Part shown: piece by piece, positions 1-10,215 of the stretch
Layout of the letters: every line of letters starts with the position of its first letter
How positions within the stretch are numbered: position 1 is the first letter of the stretch
Origin: Pseudomonas silesiensis
GTDB lineage: Bacteria; Pseudomonadota; Gammaproteobacteria; Pseudomonadales; Pseudomonadaceae
Direction of reading: 5' to 3'
DNA: 64,000 nt
NCBI RefSeq assembly: GCF_001661075.1
Contig: NZ_CP014870.1
Location: forward strand, 5,213,703 to 5,277,702
The notes under the pieces: generated by a model
Told to the model about the DNA's origin: nothing
What the model saw: the letters and a program-made list of their open reading frames with translations, nothing else
Databases searched by the model: none
Made by a program: the position numbers and the translations under genes

Positions 1-656
1 GGAACGAACCGGGCGTGGTGCCTGAAGTCACCCTTGGCAAACGCTGCGCGCGTCTGGACCTGCAGGTCAAGGCCGATCGCGAGCTGTTCGAAGGCCTGCT
101 CAAGGACGCCGACATCCTGCTGCACGGTTATCGCGCCGATGCATTGGAGCGCCTGGGTTATGGCCTCGCCGAACGCCAGCTATTGGCCCCCGGACTGATC
201 GACGTCTGCCTGAACGCCTACGGCTGGAGCGGCCCGTGGCAGAACCGCCGCGGCTTCGACAGCCTGGTGCAGATGAGCAGCGGCATTGCCGAAGCCGGCA
301 TGCACTGGCAGCACGCGGACAAACCGACGCCCCTGCCCTTGCAAGCGCTGGATCATGCCACCGGGTATTTGATGGCGGCCAGCGCGATCAAGTTGCTGGT
401 GCAACGGTTGAGTGACGGACTCGGCGGCTCGGCGCGATTGTCGCTGGCGCGGACGGCGAAGTTGTTGATCGAGGCTGGCGCCGGGACGGATGAGCCGTTG
501 AGAGCGGAGGAAGAAAGCGATCAGGGGTTGTTGGTTGAGCAGACGCCCTGGGGGCCGGCGCATCGGTTGCAGGTTCCTTTGAGAATTACCGGGACGCCAC
601 TGCAGTGGGCGATTCCGGCTGGGGAACTGGGTTCACATCGACCGTTGTGGTGGTGA
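1..656 (+). CDS. CoA-transferase family III (CaiB/BaiF), 3' part only
   Basis: The frame is open from the first bases of the window and ends at TGA 654-656, so only about 217 C-terminal residues are present and the true start lies upstream. The segment DADILLHGYRADALERLG followed by an AYGWSGPW-like stretch matches the central part of family III CoA-transferases, which move CoA between carboxylic acids through an enzyme-bound anhydride. The catalytic Asp normally lies N-terminal to this segment, so it cannot be checked. Substrate unknown. A REP cluster follows the stop codon. Confidence 0.8.
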   Translation, partial: NEPGVVPEVTLGKRCARLDLQVKADRELFEGLLKDADILLHGYRADALERLGYGLAERQLLAPGLIDVCLNAYGWSGPWQNRRGFDSLVQMSSGIAEAGMHWQHADKPTPLPLQALDHATGYLMAASAIKLLVQRLSDGLGGSARLSLARTAKLLIEAGAGTDEPLRAEEESDQGLLVEQTPWGPAHRLQVPLRITGTPLQWAIPAGELGSHRPLWW

Positions 657-667
657 CGATACCGGCC

Positions 668-816
668 CCTTCGCGAGCAAGCCCGCTCCCACATTAGTAC
701 GCGTTCGTCCAGGTAAACTCGATCTCCTGTGGGCGGGCTTGCTCGCGAAGGCGGCGGCCCAGTCAATATCGATATCGCCTGACACACCGTTTTCCGAGCA
801 AGCCCGCTCCCACAGG
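668..816. repeat. REPIN plus one extra REP
   Basis: Two inverted REP copies (668-692 and 728-751; core GCGAGCAAGCCCGCTCCCAC and its complement) form a REPIN, and a third single copy lies at 792-816. The second copy lacks two bases of the usual GTGGGAGCGGGC. These are non-autonomous elements normally moved by RAYT transposases encoded elsewhere. Confidence 0.85.
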
Positions 817-916
817 TCCAGCGCTCTCCACCCTTAAGTCCTGCGCAGGATTTCATCATTGGTCCGCGCCAAGGCATACTTGCCACCCTCCGCACGCCAG
901 AACCAAAAACCGCCCC

Positions 917-2425
917 ATGCGTATCCACGTCAGCTTTATCGACCGCGTCGGCATTACCCAGGAAGTCCTGGCCTTGCTCGGCGGGCGCAATCTCAACCTG
1001 GATGCGGTGGAAATGGTGCCGCCCAACGTCTACATCGATGCCCCGACCCTGAGCCCGCAAGTTCTCGAAGAGCTGCGCGATGCCTTGTTCAATGTACGTG
1101 GCGTGCAAGCGGTGACGGTGGTCGACATCCTACCCGGGCAGCGTCGGCATTTGCAGCTCGATGCATTGCTTGCGGCAATGACCGACCCGGTGCTGGCGCT
1201 GGACAGCGCCGGCAAGGTGCTGCTGGCCAACCCGGCGTTGATCGCCCTGTACGGTCGGGAACCGGCCGGTGAAAGCGTCGCCGACCTGTTCGCCGACGCG
1301 GCACTGCTGGATGCCTTGCTGGAAAACGGCTTTCGTTTGCCGCTGCGCGAGGTCACTGTCAACGGCCAGACCCTGTTGCTGGACGCCACCCCCATCACCG
1401 ACGCCGGCGCCCTGCTCACGCTGTATCAACCGAACCGCATCGGCGAACGCCTCTCGGCGCTGCACCACGACCATGCCGAGGGCTTCGATGCGTTGCTGGG
1501 CGAGTCGCCGACGATTCGCACGCTCAAGGCCCGCGCCCAACGGGTCGCGGCGCTCGATGCGCCCTTGTTGATCCAGGGCGAAACCGGCACCGGCAAAGAA
1601 CTGGTGGCCCGTGCCTGTCACGCCATCAGTGCCCGGTACAGTTCACCGTTCCTGGCGCTGAACTGCGCGGCATTGCCGGAGAACCTCGCCGAAAGCGAGC
1701 TGTTCGGCTACGCCCCCGGCGCGTTCACCGGCGCGCAGCGGGGCGGCAAGCCGGGGCTGATGGAGCTGGCCAACCAGGGCACGGTATTTCTCGATGAGAT
1801 CGGCGAGATGTCACCTTACTTGCAGGCGAAACTATTGCGCTTCCTCAATGACGGCAGCTTCCGCCGTGTGGGGGGTGATCGTGAGGTCAAGGTCAACGTG
1901 CGGATTCTCAGCGCGACCCATCGGGACCTGGAAAAGATGGTCAGCGAAGGTTCCTTCCGCGAAGATCTGTTCTATCGCCTCAACGTCCTGAACGTCGAAG
2001 TCCCGCCGCTACGCGAACGCGGCCAGGACATCCTGCTGCTGGCGCGCTATTTCATGCAGCAGGCCTGCGCGCAGATCCAGCGCCCGGTCTGTCGCCTGGC
2101 GCCGGGCACCTACCCGGCACTGCTGGGTAACCGCTGGCCGGGCAATGTGCGGCAACTGCAGAACGTGATTTTCCGCGCCGCAGCGATTTGCGAAAGCAGT
2201 GTGGTGGACATTGGCGACCTCGACATTGCCGGCACCTCCGTGGCGCGTCAGAGCGACAGTGAAGTCGATAGCCTCGAGCAAGCCATGGAAGAGTTCGAGA
2301 AGACGCTGCTGGAAAAACTCTACGTCAGTTATCCCTCGACTCGGCAGCTGGCCAGCCGTCTGCAGACGTCCCACACCGCGATTGCCCATCGGTTGCGCAA
2401 GTACGGGATTCCCAACAAGCCGTAA
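917..2425 (+). CDS. gcsR: TyrR-like sigma-54 activator of the glycine cleavage operon
   Basis: A 502-residue enhancer-binding protein. Order: N-terminal ACT domain (about 1-70), PAS-like region (about 80-190), AAA+ domain with Walker A GETGTGKE at about 221-228 and the sigma-54 contact loop GAFTGA at 268-273, and a C-terminal TyrR-type HTH ending in HRLRKYGIPNKP. This is the TyrR/PhhR architecture. Because the next genes are gcvH-gcvP-sdaA-gcvT, I assign it to GcsR, described in P. aeruginosa as the glycine-responsive activator of the same operon. PhhR is the main alternative, but no phhA is present. ATG at 917 fits the family N-terminus. Target sites are visible 175-290 bp downstream of the gene. 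Confidence 0.88.
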   Translation: MRIHVSFIDRVGITQEVLALLGGRNLNLDAVEMVPPNVYIDAPTLSPQVLEELRDALFNVRGVQAVTVVDILPGQRRHLQLDALLAAMTDPVLALDSAGKVLLANPALIALYGREPAGESVADLFADAALLDALLENGFRLPLREVTVNGQTLLLDATPITDAGALLTLYQPNRIGERLSALHHDHAEGFDALLGESPTIRTLKARAQRVAALDAPLLIQGETGTGKELVARACHAISARYSSPFLALNCAALPENLAESELFGYAPGAFTGAQRGGKPGLMELANQGTVFLDEIGEMSPYLQAKLLRFLNDGSFRRVGGDREVKVNVRILSATHRDLEKMVSEGSFREDLFYRLNVLNVEVPPLRERGQDILLLARYFMQQACAQIQRPVCRLAPGTYPALLGNRWPGNVRQLQNVIFRAAAICESSVVDIGDLDIAGTSVARQSDSEVDSLEQAMEEFEKTLLEKLYVSYPSTRQLASRLQTSHTAIAHRLRKYGIPNKP

Positions 2426-2461
2426 GGCTGAGAATACGACTTAACTACCCATACAAATCCC

Positions 2462-2555
2462 CCTGTGGGAGCGAGCTTGCTCGCGATAGCGGTCCTTCAG
2501 TCGACAACTATGGTGAATGTCAGACCGCTATCGCGAGCAAGCCCGCTCCCACAGG
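2462..2555. repeat. REPIN
   Basis: Inverted pair of REPs. CCTGTGGGAGCGAGCTTGCTCGCGATAGC at the left pairs with GCTATCGCGAGCAAGCCCGCTCCCACAGG at the right around a loop of about 35 bases. It lies between the gcsR stop codon and the gcvH control region. Confidence 0.9.
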
Positions 2556-2599
2556 TTTTTGTGTCCAGTCTGCAAACCGCTTCAAAAGCGACCTCCACC

Positions 2600-2636
2600 T
2601 GTACGGAAAGCGCTACAGCGGAACGATATCGCTACA
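2600..2636. promoter_or_regulatory. Two tandem GcsR/TyrR-type operators
   Basis: Two 18-bp sites one base apart: TGTACGG-AAAG-CGCTACA (2600-2617) and CGGAACG-ATAT-CGCTACA (2619-2636). Both are imperfect palindromes of TGTAGCG-N4-CGCTACA. From memory, the P. aeruginosa GcsR site is TGTAACG-N4-CGTTCCG, whose half-sites resemble these. They lie about 170-210 bp upstream of the predicted sigma-54 start, a usual enhancer distance. Confidence 0.75.
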
Positions 2637-2699
2637 CCCTCCTCTGATCGCCGCTGTGCAAGGCTTTGATCCACCTAGGCTTTTTTCTTCGCCTCCAGC

Positions 2700-2717
2700 T
2701 GTAGCGATTTCGCTACA
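2700..2717. promoter_or_regulatory. Third GcsR/TyrR-type operator, perfect palindrome
   Basis: TGTAGCG-ATTT-CGCTACA is a perfect 7-bp inverted repeat with a 4-base spacer, the same design as the two sites at 2600-2636. It lies about 80 bp upstream of the sigma-54 -24 element. Confidence 0.78.
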
Positions 2718-2781
2718 GCCATAGGATGCCTTCGCCTCAAAAAACAACATAACTATTTGATTTATAAGGAATAAACGACAT

Positions 2782-2798
2782 TGGCAGCAAACTTGCTT
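2782..2798 (+). promoter_or_regulatory. Sigma-54 promoter of the gcv operon
   Basis: TGGCAGCAAACTTGCTT has GG at 2783-2784 and GC at 2795-2796 with exactly 10 bases between them, the invariant -24/-12 spacing of RpoN promoters. Transcription would start near 2808, about 70 bases ahead of the gcvH ATG. The upstream enhancer palindromes and an adjacent sigma-54 activator gene support it. Confidence 0.85.
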
Positions 2799-2879
2799 AG
2801 TAACCACTCATAAAACAGGGCATTGCCCCAGCATTCCAACCGCGTCCACCAGACGAGTCTGGCCCCCTTAGGAGTTTCC

Positions 2880-3260
2880 ATGAGCGAATTGCGTTTTACT
2901 GAAGATCACGAATGGCTGCGCACCGAAGCTGACGGTAGCGTCACAGTTGGCATCACCGCTTTCGCACAGAACGCCCTGGGCGACGTGGTTTTCGTACAAC
3001 TGCCTGAGCTGCAGTCCTACGCCAAAGGCGCTGAAGCCGCCACCGTGGAATCGGTGAAAGCCGCCAGCGGTGTGTACATGCCACTCGACGGTGAAGTGTT
3101 GGAAGTGAACCCGGCACTCGACAGCAGCCCGGAACTGGTCAACGAAGATCCCCTGGGCGAAGGCTGGTTCTTCCGCTTCAAGCCAACCGACGCCTCGGCT
3201 GTCGGCCAACTGCTGGATCAAGACGCCTACGACCGCCTGATCATAGCCGCCGAAGCCTGA
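2880..3260 (+). CDS. gcvH: Glycine cleavage system H protein
   Basis: A 126-residue lipoyl carrier that shuttles the aminomethyl group between the P, T and L proteins of the glycine cleavage complex. The lipoylation motif ESVKAASG is present, with the acceptor lysine at residue 60. The start is the ATG at 2880, preceded by AGGAG, and gives the normal family length; the longer open frame upstream is leader. It is the first gene of gcvH-gcvP-sdaA-gcvT, downstream of the sigma-54 promoter near 2790. P. aeruginosa carries two gcvH copies; this one corresponds to the amino-acid-catabolic copy (gcvH2). Confidence 0.96.
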   Translation: MSELRFTEDHEWLRTEADGSVTVGITAFAQNALGDVVFVQLPELQSYAKGAEAATVESVKAASGVYMPLDGEVLEVNPALDSSPELVNEDPLGEGWFFRFKPTDASAVGQLLDQDAYDRLIIAAEA

Positions 3261-3271
3261 GGAGCGCTGAC

Positions 3272-6133
3272 ATGACTCAAGTACCTTCTGTCAATGTGAC
3301 AACCGCCAACGAATTCATCGCCCGCCACATCGGCCCGCGCGCAGGCGACGAGCAAGCCATGCTCAACAGCCTCGGTTTCGATTCCCTGGAAGCCCTGAGC
3401 GCCAGCGTCATTCCGGACAGCATCAAAGGCACCAGCGTCCTGGGCCTCGAAGACGGCCTGAGCGAAGCCGATGCACTGGCCTTGATCAAATCCATCGCCA
3501 GCAAGAACCAGCTGTTCAAGACCTACATCGGCCAGGGCTACTACGGCACCCACACGCCGTCGCCGATCCTGCGCAACCTGCTGGAAAACCCGGCCTGGTA
3601 CACCGCCTACACCCCGTACCAGCCGGAGATTTCCCAGGGCCGTCTCGAAGCGCTGCTGAACTTCCAGACCCTGATCAGCGACCTGACCGGCCTGCCGATC
3701 GCCAACGCCTCGCTGCTGGATGAAGCCACCGCCGCCGCCGAAGCCATGACCTTCTGCAAACGCCTGAGCAAGAACAAGGGCAGCCACGCGTTCTTCGCGT
3801 CGGTGCATTGCCACCCGCAAACCCTCGACGTGCTGCGCACCCGTGCCGAGCCGCTGGGCATCGACGTGGTGGTCGGCGACGAGCAGGAACTGACTGACGT
3901 GACGCCGTTCTTCGGCGCCCTGCTGCAATACCCGGCGAGCAACGGTGATGTGTTCGACTACCGCGAACTGACCGAGCGCTTCCACGCCGCCAACGCCTTG
4001 GTCGCGGTCGCCGCCGACCTGCTGGCCCTGACCCTGCTGACCCCGCCGGGCGAATTCGGTGCCGACGTGGCCATCGGCAGTGCGCAACGCTTCGGCGTGC
4101 CGCTGGGCTTCGGTGGCCCGCACGCGGCGTACTTCTCCACCAAGGATGCGTTCAAGCGCGACATGCCGGGCCGTCTGGTCGGCGTCTCCGTGGACCGTTT
4201 CGGCAAGCCGGCCCTGCGCCTGGCGATGCAGACCCGCGAGCAACATATCCGTCGCGAGAAAGCCACCAGCAACATCTGCACCGCCCAGGTGCTGTTGGCC
4301 AACATTGCCAGCATGTACGCCGTCTACCACGGCCCGAAAGGCCTGACGCAGATCGCCCGGCGCGTGCATCACCTGACCGCGATCCTTGCCAACGGCTTGA
4401 GCGAATTAGGTCTGACTGTCGAGCAAGCCAGCTTCTTCGACACCCTGACGGTCAAGACCGGCGCGCAAACCGCTGCCTTGCACGACAAGGCCCGCGCCCA
4501 GCGCATCAACCTGCGCGTGGTAGATGGCGAGCGTCTGGGTCTGTCCCTGGATGAAACCACCAGCCAGGCCGACGTTGAAACCCTGTGGAGCGTGCTGGCC
4601 GACGGTAAGGCGCTGCCGGACTTCGCTGCCCTCGCCGCCTCGGTCGACAGCACCCTCCCAGCCGCGCTGGTTCGCCAGTCGCCGATCCTCAGCCACCCGG
4701 TGTTCAACCGTTACCACTCGGAAACCGAGTTGATGCGCTACCTGCGCAAGCTCGCCGACAAGGACCTGGCACTGGATCGCACCATGATCCCGCTGGGTTC
4801 CTGCACCATGAAACTCAACGCCGCCAGCGAAATGATCCCGGTGACCTGGGCCGAATTCGGCGCCCTGCACCCGTTCGCCCCGGCCGAGCAAAGCGCCGGT
4901 TACCAGCAATTGACCGACGAGCTGGAAGCGATGCTCTGCGCCGCCACCGGTTACGACTCGATCTCGCTGCAACCAAACGCCGGTTCCCAAGGTGAATACG
5001 CCGGTCTGCTGGCGATTCGTGCCTATCACCAGAGCCGTGGCGAAGACCGTCGCGACATCTGCCTGATCCCGTCGTCCGCCCACGGCACCAACCCGGCCAC
5101 CGCCAACATGGCCGGCATGCGCGTGGTCGTCACCGCTTGCGATGCCCGCGGCAACGTCGACATCGAAGACCTGCGCGCCAAGGCCATCGAGCACCGCGAG
5201 CATCTCGCGGCATTGATGATCACCTACCCTTCGACCCACGGCGTGTTCGAAGAAGGCATCCGTGAAATCTGCGGCATCATTCATGACAACGGCGGCCAGG
5301 TGTACATCGACGGCGCCAACATGAACGCCATGGTCGGCCTCTGCGCACCAGGCAAGTTCGGCGGCGACGTGTCGCACCTGAACCTACACAAGACCTTCTG
5401 CATTCCCCATGGCGGTGGCGGCCCGGGCGTCGGCCCGATCGGCGTCAAGTCGCACCTGACCCCGTTCCTGCCGGGCCACGCCCAGATGGAACGCAAAGAA
5501 GGCGCGGTCTGCGCCGCACCGTTCGGCAGCGCGAGCATTCTGCCAATCACCTGGATGTACATCCGGATGATGGGTGGCGCGGGTCTCAAGCGTGCTTCGC
5601 AACTGGCGATCCTCAACGCCAACTACATTTCCCGTCGTCTCGAAGAGCATTACCCAGTGCTCTACACCGGCAGCAACGGTCTGGTGGCGCACGAATGCAT
5701 CCTCGACCTGCGTCCGTTGAAAGACAGCAGCGGCATCAGTGTCGATGACGTCGCCAAGCGCCTGATCGACTTCGGATTCCATGCCCCGACCATGTCGTTC
5801 CCGGTCGCCGGCACGCTGATGATCGAGCCGACCGAAAGCGAATCCAAGGAAGAACTGGATCGCTTCTGCGACGCCATGATCCGCATCCGCGAAGAAATCC
5901 GCGCGGTGGAAAACGGCACCCTGGACAAAGACGACAACCCGCTGAAAAACGCCCCGCACACCGCGGCGGAGCTGGTGGGCGAGTGGACGCACCCGTACAG
6001 CCGCGAGCAAGCGGTATACCCGGTCGCGTCGCTGATCGAAGGCAAGTACTGGCCACCGGTCGGCCGGGTCGACAACGTGTTTGGCGATCGCAACCTGGTT
6101 TGCGCCTGCCCGTCGATCGAAAGCTACGCTTAA
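3272..6133 (+). CDS. gcvP: Glycine dehydrogenase (decarboxylating), P protein
   Basis: A 953-residue PLP enzyme, full length for the single-chain GcvP type. It decarboxylates glycine and loads the aminomethyl group onto lipoyl-GcvH. The PLP lysine is in [17 protein letters not shown] at about residue 707. It starts 11 bases after gcvH with GAGGAGCG as ribosome binding site, so the two are co-transcribed. Unlike the P. aeruginosa operon, no glyA follows; a REPIN occupies the gap before sdaA. Confidence 0.97.
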   Translation: MTQVPSVNVTTANEFIARHIGPRAGDEQAMLNSLGFDSLEALSASVIPDSIKGTSVLGLEDGLSEADALALIKSIASKNQLFKTYIGQGYYGTHTPSPILRNLLENPAWYTAYTPYQPEISQGRLEALLNFQTLISDLTGLPIANASLLDEATAAAEAMTFCKRLSKNKGSHAFFASVHCHPQTLDVLRTRAEPLGIDVVVGDEQELTDVTPFFGALLQYPASNGDVFDYRELTERFHAANALVAVAADLLALTLLTPPGEFGADVAIGSAQRFGVPLGFGGPHAAYFSTKDAFKRDMPGRLVGVSVDRFGKPALRLAMQTREQHIRREKATSNICTAQVLLANIASMYAVYHGPKGLTQIARRVHHLTAILANGLSELGLTVEQASFFDTLTVKTGAQTAALHDKARAQRINLRVVDGERLGLSLDETTSQADVETLWSVLADGKALPDFAALAASVDSTLPAALVRQSPILSHPVFNRYHSETELMRYLRKLADKDLALDRTMIPLGSCTMKLNAASEMIPVTWAEFGALHPFAPAEQSAGYQQLTDELEAMLCAATGYDSISLQPNAGSQGEYAGLLAIRAYHQSRGEDRRDICLIPSSAHGTNPATANMAGMRVVVTACDARGNVDIEDLRAKAIEHREHLAALMITYPSTHGVFEEGIREICGIIHDNGGQVYIDGANMNAMVGLCAPGKFGGDVSHLNLHKTFCIPHGGGGPGVGPIGVKSHLTPFLPGHAQMERKEGAVCAAPFGSASILPITWMYIRMMGGAGLKRASQLAILNANYISRRLEEHYPVLYTGSNGLVAHECILDLRPLKDSSGISVDDVAKRLIDFGFHAPTMSFPVAGTLMIEPTESESKEELDRFCDAMIRIREEIRAVENGTLDKDDNPLKNAPHTAAELVGEWTHPYSREQAVYPVASLIEGKYWPPVGRVDNVFGDRNLVCACPSIESYA

Positions 6134-6185
6134 ACGAATAAGGGGGCGGGTTCGCTCGCCCCCCATTTCAAGAACACCACAAAAC

Positions 6186-6279
6186 CCTGTGGGAGCTGGC
6201 TTGCCTGCGATGGCGGTGGATCAGCCAACCGAGATGCTGACTGACCCACCGCCATCGCAGGCAAGCCAGCTCCCACAGG
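6186..6279. repeat. REPIN, GTGGGAGCTGGCTTGC subtype
   Basis: Inverted pair CCTGTGGGAGCTGGCTTGCC and GGCAAGCCAGCTCCCACAGG with long arms extending through GCGATGGCGGTGG. This is a different REP subtype from most in the window (CTGG instead of CGGG in the core). It is inside the gcv operon, between gcvP and sdaA. Confidence 0.9.
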
Positions 6280-6338
6280 ATCGGATTTAGTCAAAAGATT
6301 TTCGCCAATTCCCATAACAAGAAAACCGGAGAACAACC

Positions 6339-7715
<1,377 letters not shown>

Positions 7716-7753
7716 TGCCCACGCGCATCCGCACACTTTTTCAGGAGCTGAAT

Positions 7754-8878
7754 ATGTCCACCGAACCATTGCTGAAAACCCCGCTGCACGCCCTGCACAT
7801 CGAACTCGGCGCGCGCATGGTGCCGTTCGCCGGCTATGACATGCCGGTGCAATATCCGCTGGGCGTGATGAAAGAACACCAGCACACCCGTGAGCAGGCC
7901 GGGCTGTTCGATGTCTCGCACATGGGCCAGATCCGCCTGACCGGCGCCAATGCCGCCAAGGCTTTGGAAACCCTGGTTCCGGTGGACATCATCGACCTGC
8001 CGGTGGGCATGCAGCGCTACGCCATGTTCACCAACGAGACCGGGGGCATTCTCGACGACCTGATGGTCGCCAACCTGGGTGACGACGAACTGTTCCTGGT
8101 GGTCAACGCGGCCTGCAAGGATCAGGACCTGGCGCACCTGCAACAGCAGATCGGCGACCAGTGCACGATCGAGCCACTGTTCGAAGAGCGTGCCCTGCTC
8201 GCCCTGCAGGGCCCGGCTGCCGTCACCGTGCTCGCACGCCTGGCGCCTGAAGTTGCGAAAATGACATTCATGCAGTTCGCCCGCGTGAAGCTGCTGGGAG
8301 TGAATTGCTTTGTCAGCCGTTCGGGCTACACCGGCGAAGACGGGTTCGAAATTTCCGTGCCGGCTGCCAGTGCCGAAACCCTGGCTCGCGCCCTGCTTGC
8401 CGAACCTGAAGTGGCAGCCATCGGTCTTGGCGCCCGCGACTCCCTGCGCCTGGAGGCCGGCCTGTGCCTCTACGGCCACGACATGAACACCGAGACCACC
8501 CCGATCGAGGCGAGCCTGTTGTGGGCGATCTCCAAGCCTCGCCGTGCCGATGGCGCGCGGGCCGGTGGTTTCCCTGGCGCTGAAAACGTATTCGCCCACC
8601 AGCAAGCCGGTGTCAGCCGCAAGCGCGTGGGTCTGCTGCCGCAGGAACGTACGCCCGTGCGCGAAGGCGCAGAGATCGTCAACGAGGCAGGTGACATTAT
8701 CGGTACCGTTTGCAGCGGCGGTTTCGGGCCGACCCTGGGTGGCCCGCTGGCCATGGGTTACCTCGACCAGGCTTATACCGCTCTCGATACTCCGGTATGG
8801 GCGATTGTGCGTGGGAAAAAGGTGCCTTTGCTTGTAAGCAAAATGCCATTTGTTCCACAACGCTACTACCGCGGCTGA
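7754..8878 (+). CDS. gcvT: Aminomethyltransferase, glycine cleavage T protein
   Basis: A 374-residue GcvT. It transfers the methylene group from aminomethyl-lipoyl-GcvH to tetrahydrofolate and releases ammonia. Family motifs include FDVSHMGQI near residue 55 and YTGEDGFEI in the middle. The ATG at 7754 follows CAGGAGC by 7 bases; longer in-frame extension upstream runs back into sdaA and is rejected. It lies 38 bases after sdaA and is the last operon gene. The GcvL (dihydrolipoamide dehydrogenase) subunit is not encoded here. Confidence 0.96.
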   Translation: MSTEPLLKTPLHALHIELGARMVPFAGYDMPVQYPLGVMKEHQHTREQAGLFDVSHMGQIRLTGANAAKALETLVPVDIIDLPVGMQRYAMFTNETGGILDDLMVANLGDDELFLVVNAACKDQDLAHLQQQIGDQCTIEPLFEERALLALQGPAAVTVLARLAPEVAKMTFMQFARVKLLGVNCFVSRSGYTGEDGFEISVPAASAETLARALLAEPEVAAIGLGARDSLRLEAGLCLYGHDMNTETTPIEASLLWAISKPRRADGARAGGFPGAENVFAHQQAGVSRKRVGLLPQERTPVREGAEIVNEAGDIIGTVCSGGFGPTLGGPLAMGYLDQAYTALDTPVWAIVRGKKVPLLVSKMPFVPQRYYRG

Positions 8879-8899
8879 TTGACTGTTTCTATAAGTAAC

Positions 8900-8939
8900 G
8901 CGGTTGCGTTAATAGTGCACTAATGTGTAACGCAACCGC
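8900..8939. repeat. Perfect 12-bp inverted repeat after gcvT
   Basis: GCGGTTGCGTTA (8900-8911) and TAACGCAACCGC (8928-8939) pair perfectly around a 16-base loop. No T-tract follows, so it is not a standard intrinsic terminator. It could stabilise the end of the gcv message or be a protein-binding palindrome. Confidence 0.6.
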
Positions 8940-9281
8940 CATAAAACAGTGCACCTGCGCTGCTCTAAGCTTCGTTTATGAACCTTGCTTATAACGTTTG
9001 AAAACAACTGAACACCTCTAACGCATAAGCCAGCACTAGTTGCGCCCCATACGGGTCGACGCTAGCAAATCCGGGCCCTTCACAGGGCTTGTTTTTTCTC
9101 CCGTAGTTGGCGTAGAGTTTGTTCACTGTGTTTGCATGGGTCGCTTGGAATCGTGACCTGGGCAGTAGCCTACAAGTTAGCTACATCCCGTTCGACGTCT
9201 TCTTACTCTCCTGCAACCAGCCCCAGTACTCTTTCATGAGAAGGAGACTGTCATTAATTTTTTGCGTCAAGGAAATAAGAA
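8940..9281 (+). other. Non-coding leader of the cold-shock gene
   Basis: No plausible gene is seen between gcvT and the cold-shock gene. The stretch holds a short GC hairpin (9075-9088) followed by TTGTTTTTT, which may end the gcv transcript or an unrecognised small RNA. The remainder is a probable long 5' leader ending in AAGGAA before the ATG. Long structured leaders are usual for cspA-family mRNAs, which refold in the cold. The promoter could not be placed. Confidence 0.5.
9075..9096 (+). terminator. Possible weak intrinsic terminator
   Basis: GCCCT-TCAC-AGGGC makes a 5-bp stem with a tetraloop, followed directly by TTGTTTTTT. The stem is short, so efficiency is uncertain. Its place between gcvT and the cold-shock gene fits separation of the two transcripts. 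Confidence 0.45.
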
Positions 9282-9494
9282 ATGTCCCAACGTCAGAGCG
9301 GTACCGTCAAGTGGTTTAACGACGAGAAAGGTTTTGGTTTTATCACTCCTGAAAGCGGTCCGGATCTGTTCGTGCATTTCCGCGCCATCCAGGGCAACGG
9401 CTTCAAGAGCCTGAAAGAAGGCCAGAAAGTGACTTTCGTTGCTGTGCAAGGCCAGAAAGGCATGCAGGCTGACGAGGTACAGGCAGAAGCCTGA
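9282..9494 (+). CDS. Cold-shock protein, CspA family
   Basis: A 70-residue single cold-shock domain, the normal size for CspA-type RNA chaperones. The RNP1 motif KGFGFI and the RNP2-like motif DLFVHF are both intact. It binds single-stranded nucleic acid and melts mRNA secondary structure. AAGGAA precedes the ATG and a strong terminator follows the stop codon by 14 bases, so it is a monocistronic unit. Its domain is close in sequence to the cold-shock domain of the membrane protein at 25220. Which Csp paralogue it is cannot be told from the sequence alone. Confidence 0.95.
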   Translation: MSQRQSGTVKWFNDEKGFGFITPESGPDLFVHFRAIQGNGFKSLKEGQKVTFVAVQGQKGMQADEVQAEA

Positions 9495-9507
9495 TCTTCT
9501 GTAACGA

Positions 9508-9542
9508 AAAAGCCCCTGATGGTGACATCAGGGGCTTTTTTG
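9508..9542 (+). terminator. Intrinsic terminator of the cold-shock gene
   Basis: GCCCCTGATG-GTGA-CATCAGGGGC followed by TTTTTT: a 10-bp perfect stem with a four-base loop and a T-tract. Confidence 0.95.
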
Positions 9543-9591
9543 TGCGCATAAATCCGTAAAATGGCTTCTTTTTTCCGCCGAGAGCCCTGTC

Positions 9592-10080
9592 ATGTCGAAA
9601 CACCTGCTCAAACCCCAAGGCGAGTTTCCCGCCGCTGGCCTGGGGCGTCGCCTGGCAGCGATGTTCTATGATTTCCTGCTGTGTACCGCCCTGCTCATCG
9701 TCACCAGCGGCGTTTACAAGATCATTCAGATGGCAATTATCGGCGAAGACAGAATGCGCGCCTTGACCGAAGCGGGCGCACTGGACGGTGACCCGCTGCT
9801 GTCGACGGTGCTGCTGTTCGTGCTGTTCGGCTTCTTCGCCAAGTTCTGGACCTGGTCCGGCCAGACCCTGGGCATGCAGGTCTGGGGCATCCGCGTGCAG
9901 AACGTCGACGGCACATCCATCAGCCTGTGGCAGGCGCTGTTGCGCTTTGTGGTGTCGATTGCATCCTTGCTATGCGTCGGGCTGGGGTTCTTCTGGTCGC
10001 TGTTTGACAAGCGCAAGCGCAGCTGGCATGACATGTATTCCGACACGCAGCTCGTTCGTATCCCGAAGAAGACCAAGTAA
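9592..10080 (+). CDS. RDD-family membrane protein
   Basis: A 162-residue protein with the RDD-family layout: LGRRLAAMFYDFLL at the start (RDD-type Arg...Asp signature in the first helix), a second hydrophobic segment around 70-90 with GQTLGMQVWGIRV, and a third around 115-135 before SWHDMYSDTQLV. Three predicted inner-membrane helices. RDD proteins are poorly understood; some have been linked to ion transport. It has its own ATG 50 bases after the Csp terminator. A second, larger RDD protein lies at 52241. Function unknown. Confidence 0.85.
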   Translation: MSKHLLKPQGEFPAAGLGRRLAAMFYDFLLCTALLIVTSGVYKIIQMAIIGEDRMRALTEAGALDGDPLLSTVLLFVLFGFFAKFWTWSGQTLGMQVWGIRVQNVDGTSISLWQALLRFVVSIASLLCVGLGFFWSLFDKRKRSWHDMYSDTQLVRIPKKTK

Positions 10081-10100
10081 TTCAGCCATACAAAAACCAC

Positions 10101-10192
10101 TGTGGGAGCGGGCTTGCTCGCGAAAGCGGTGTGTCAGTCGACTTTGAAGTTGTCTGACACACCGCTTTCGCGAGCAAGCCCGCTCCCACAGG
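10101..10192. repeat. REPIN
   Basis: TGTGGGAGCGGGCTTGCTCGCGAAAGCGGTGTGTCAG at the left pairs with its near-perfect complement at the right, giving arms over 30 bp. It lies between the convergent RDD gene and nadA. Confidence 0.92.
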
Positions 10193-10215
10193 TTCTGTGA
10201 CTTGTCTGACAGATC

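Noticed and set aside
668..816. CRISPR array suggested by repeated palindromes
   Set aside because: The units are inverted REP pairs of fixed spacing with no regular series of unique spacers and no cas genes.
3227..4372. A 381-codon minus-strand frame inside gcvP
   Set aside because: Gly/Gln/Val/Ala-rich antisense translation with no motif; gcvP is intact on the plus strand.
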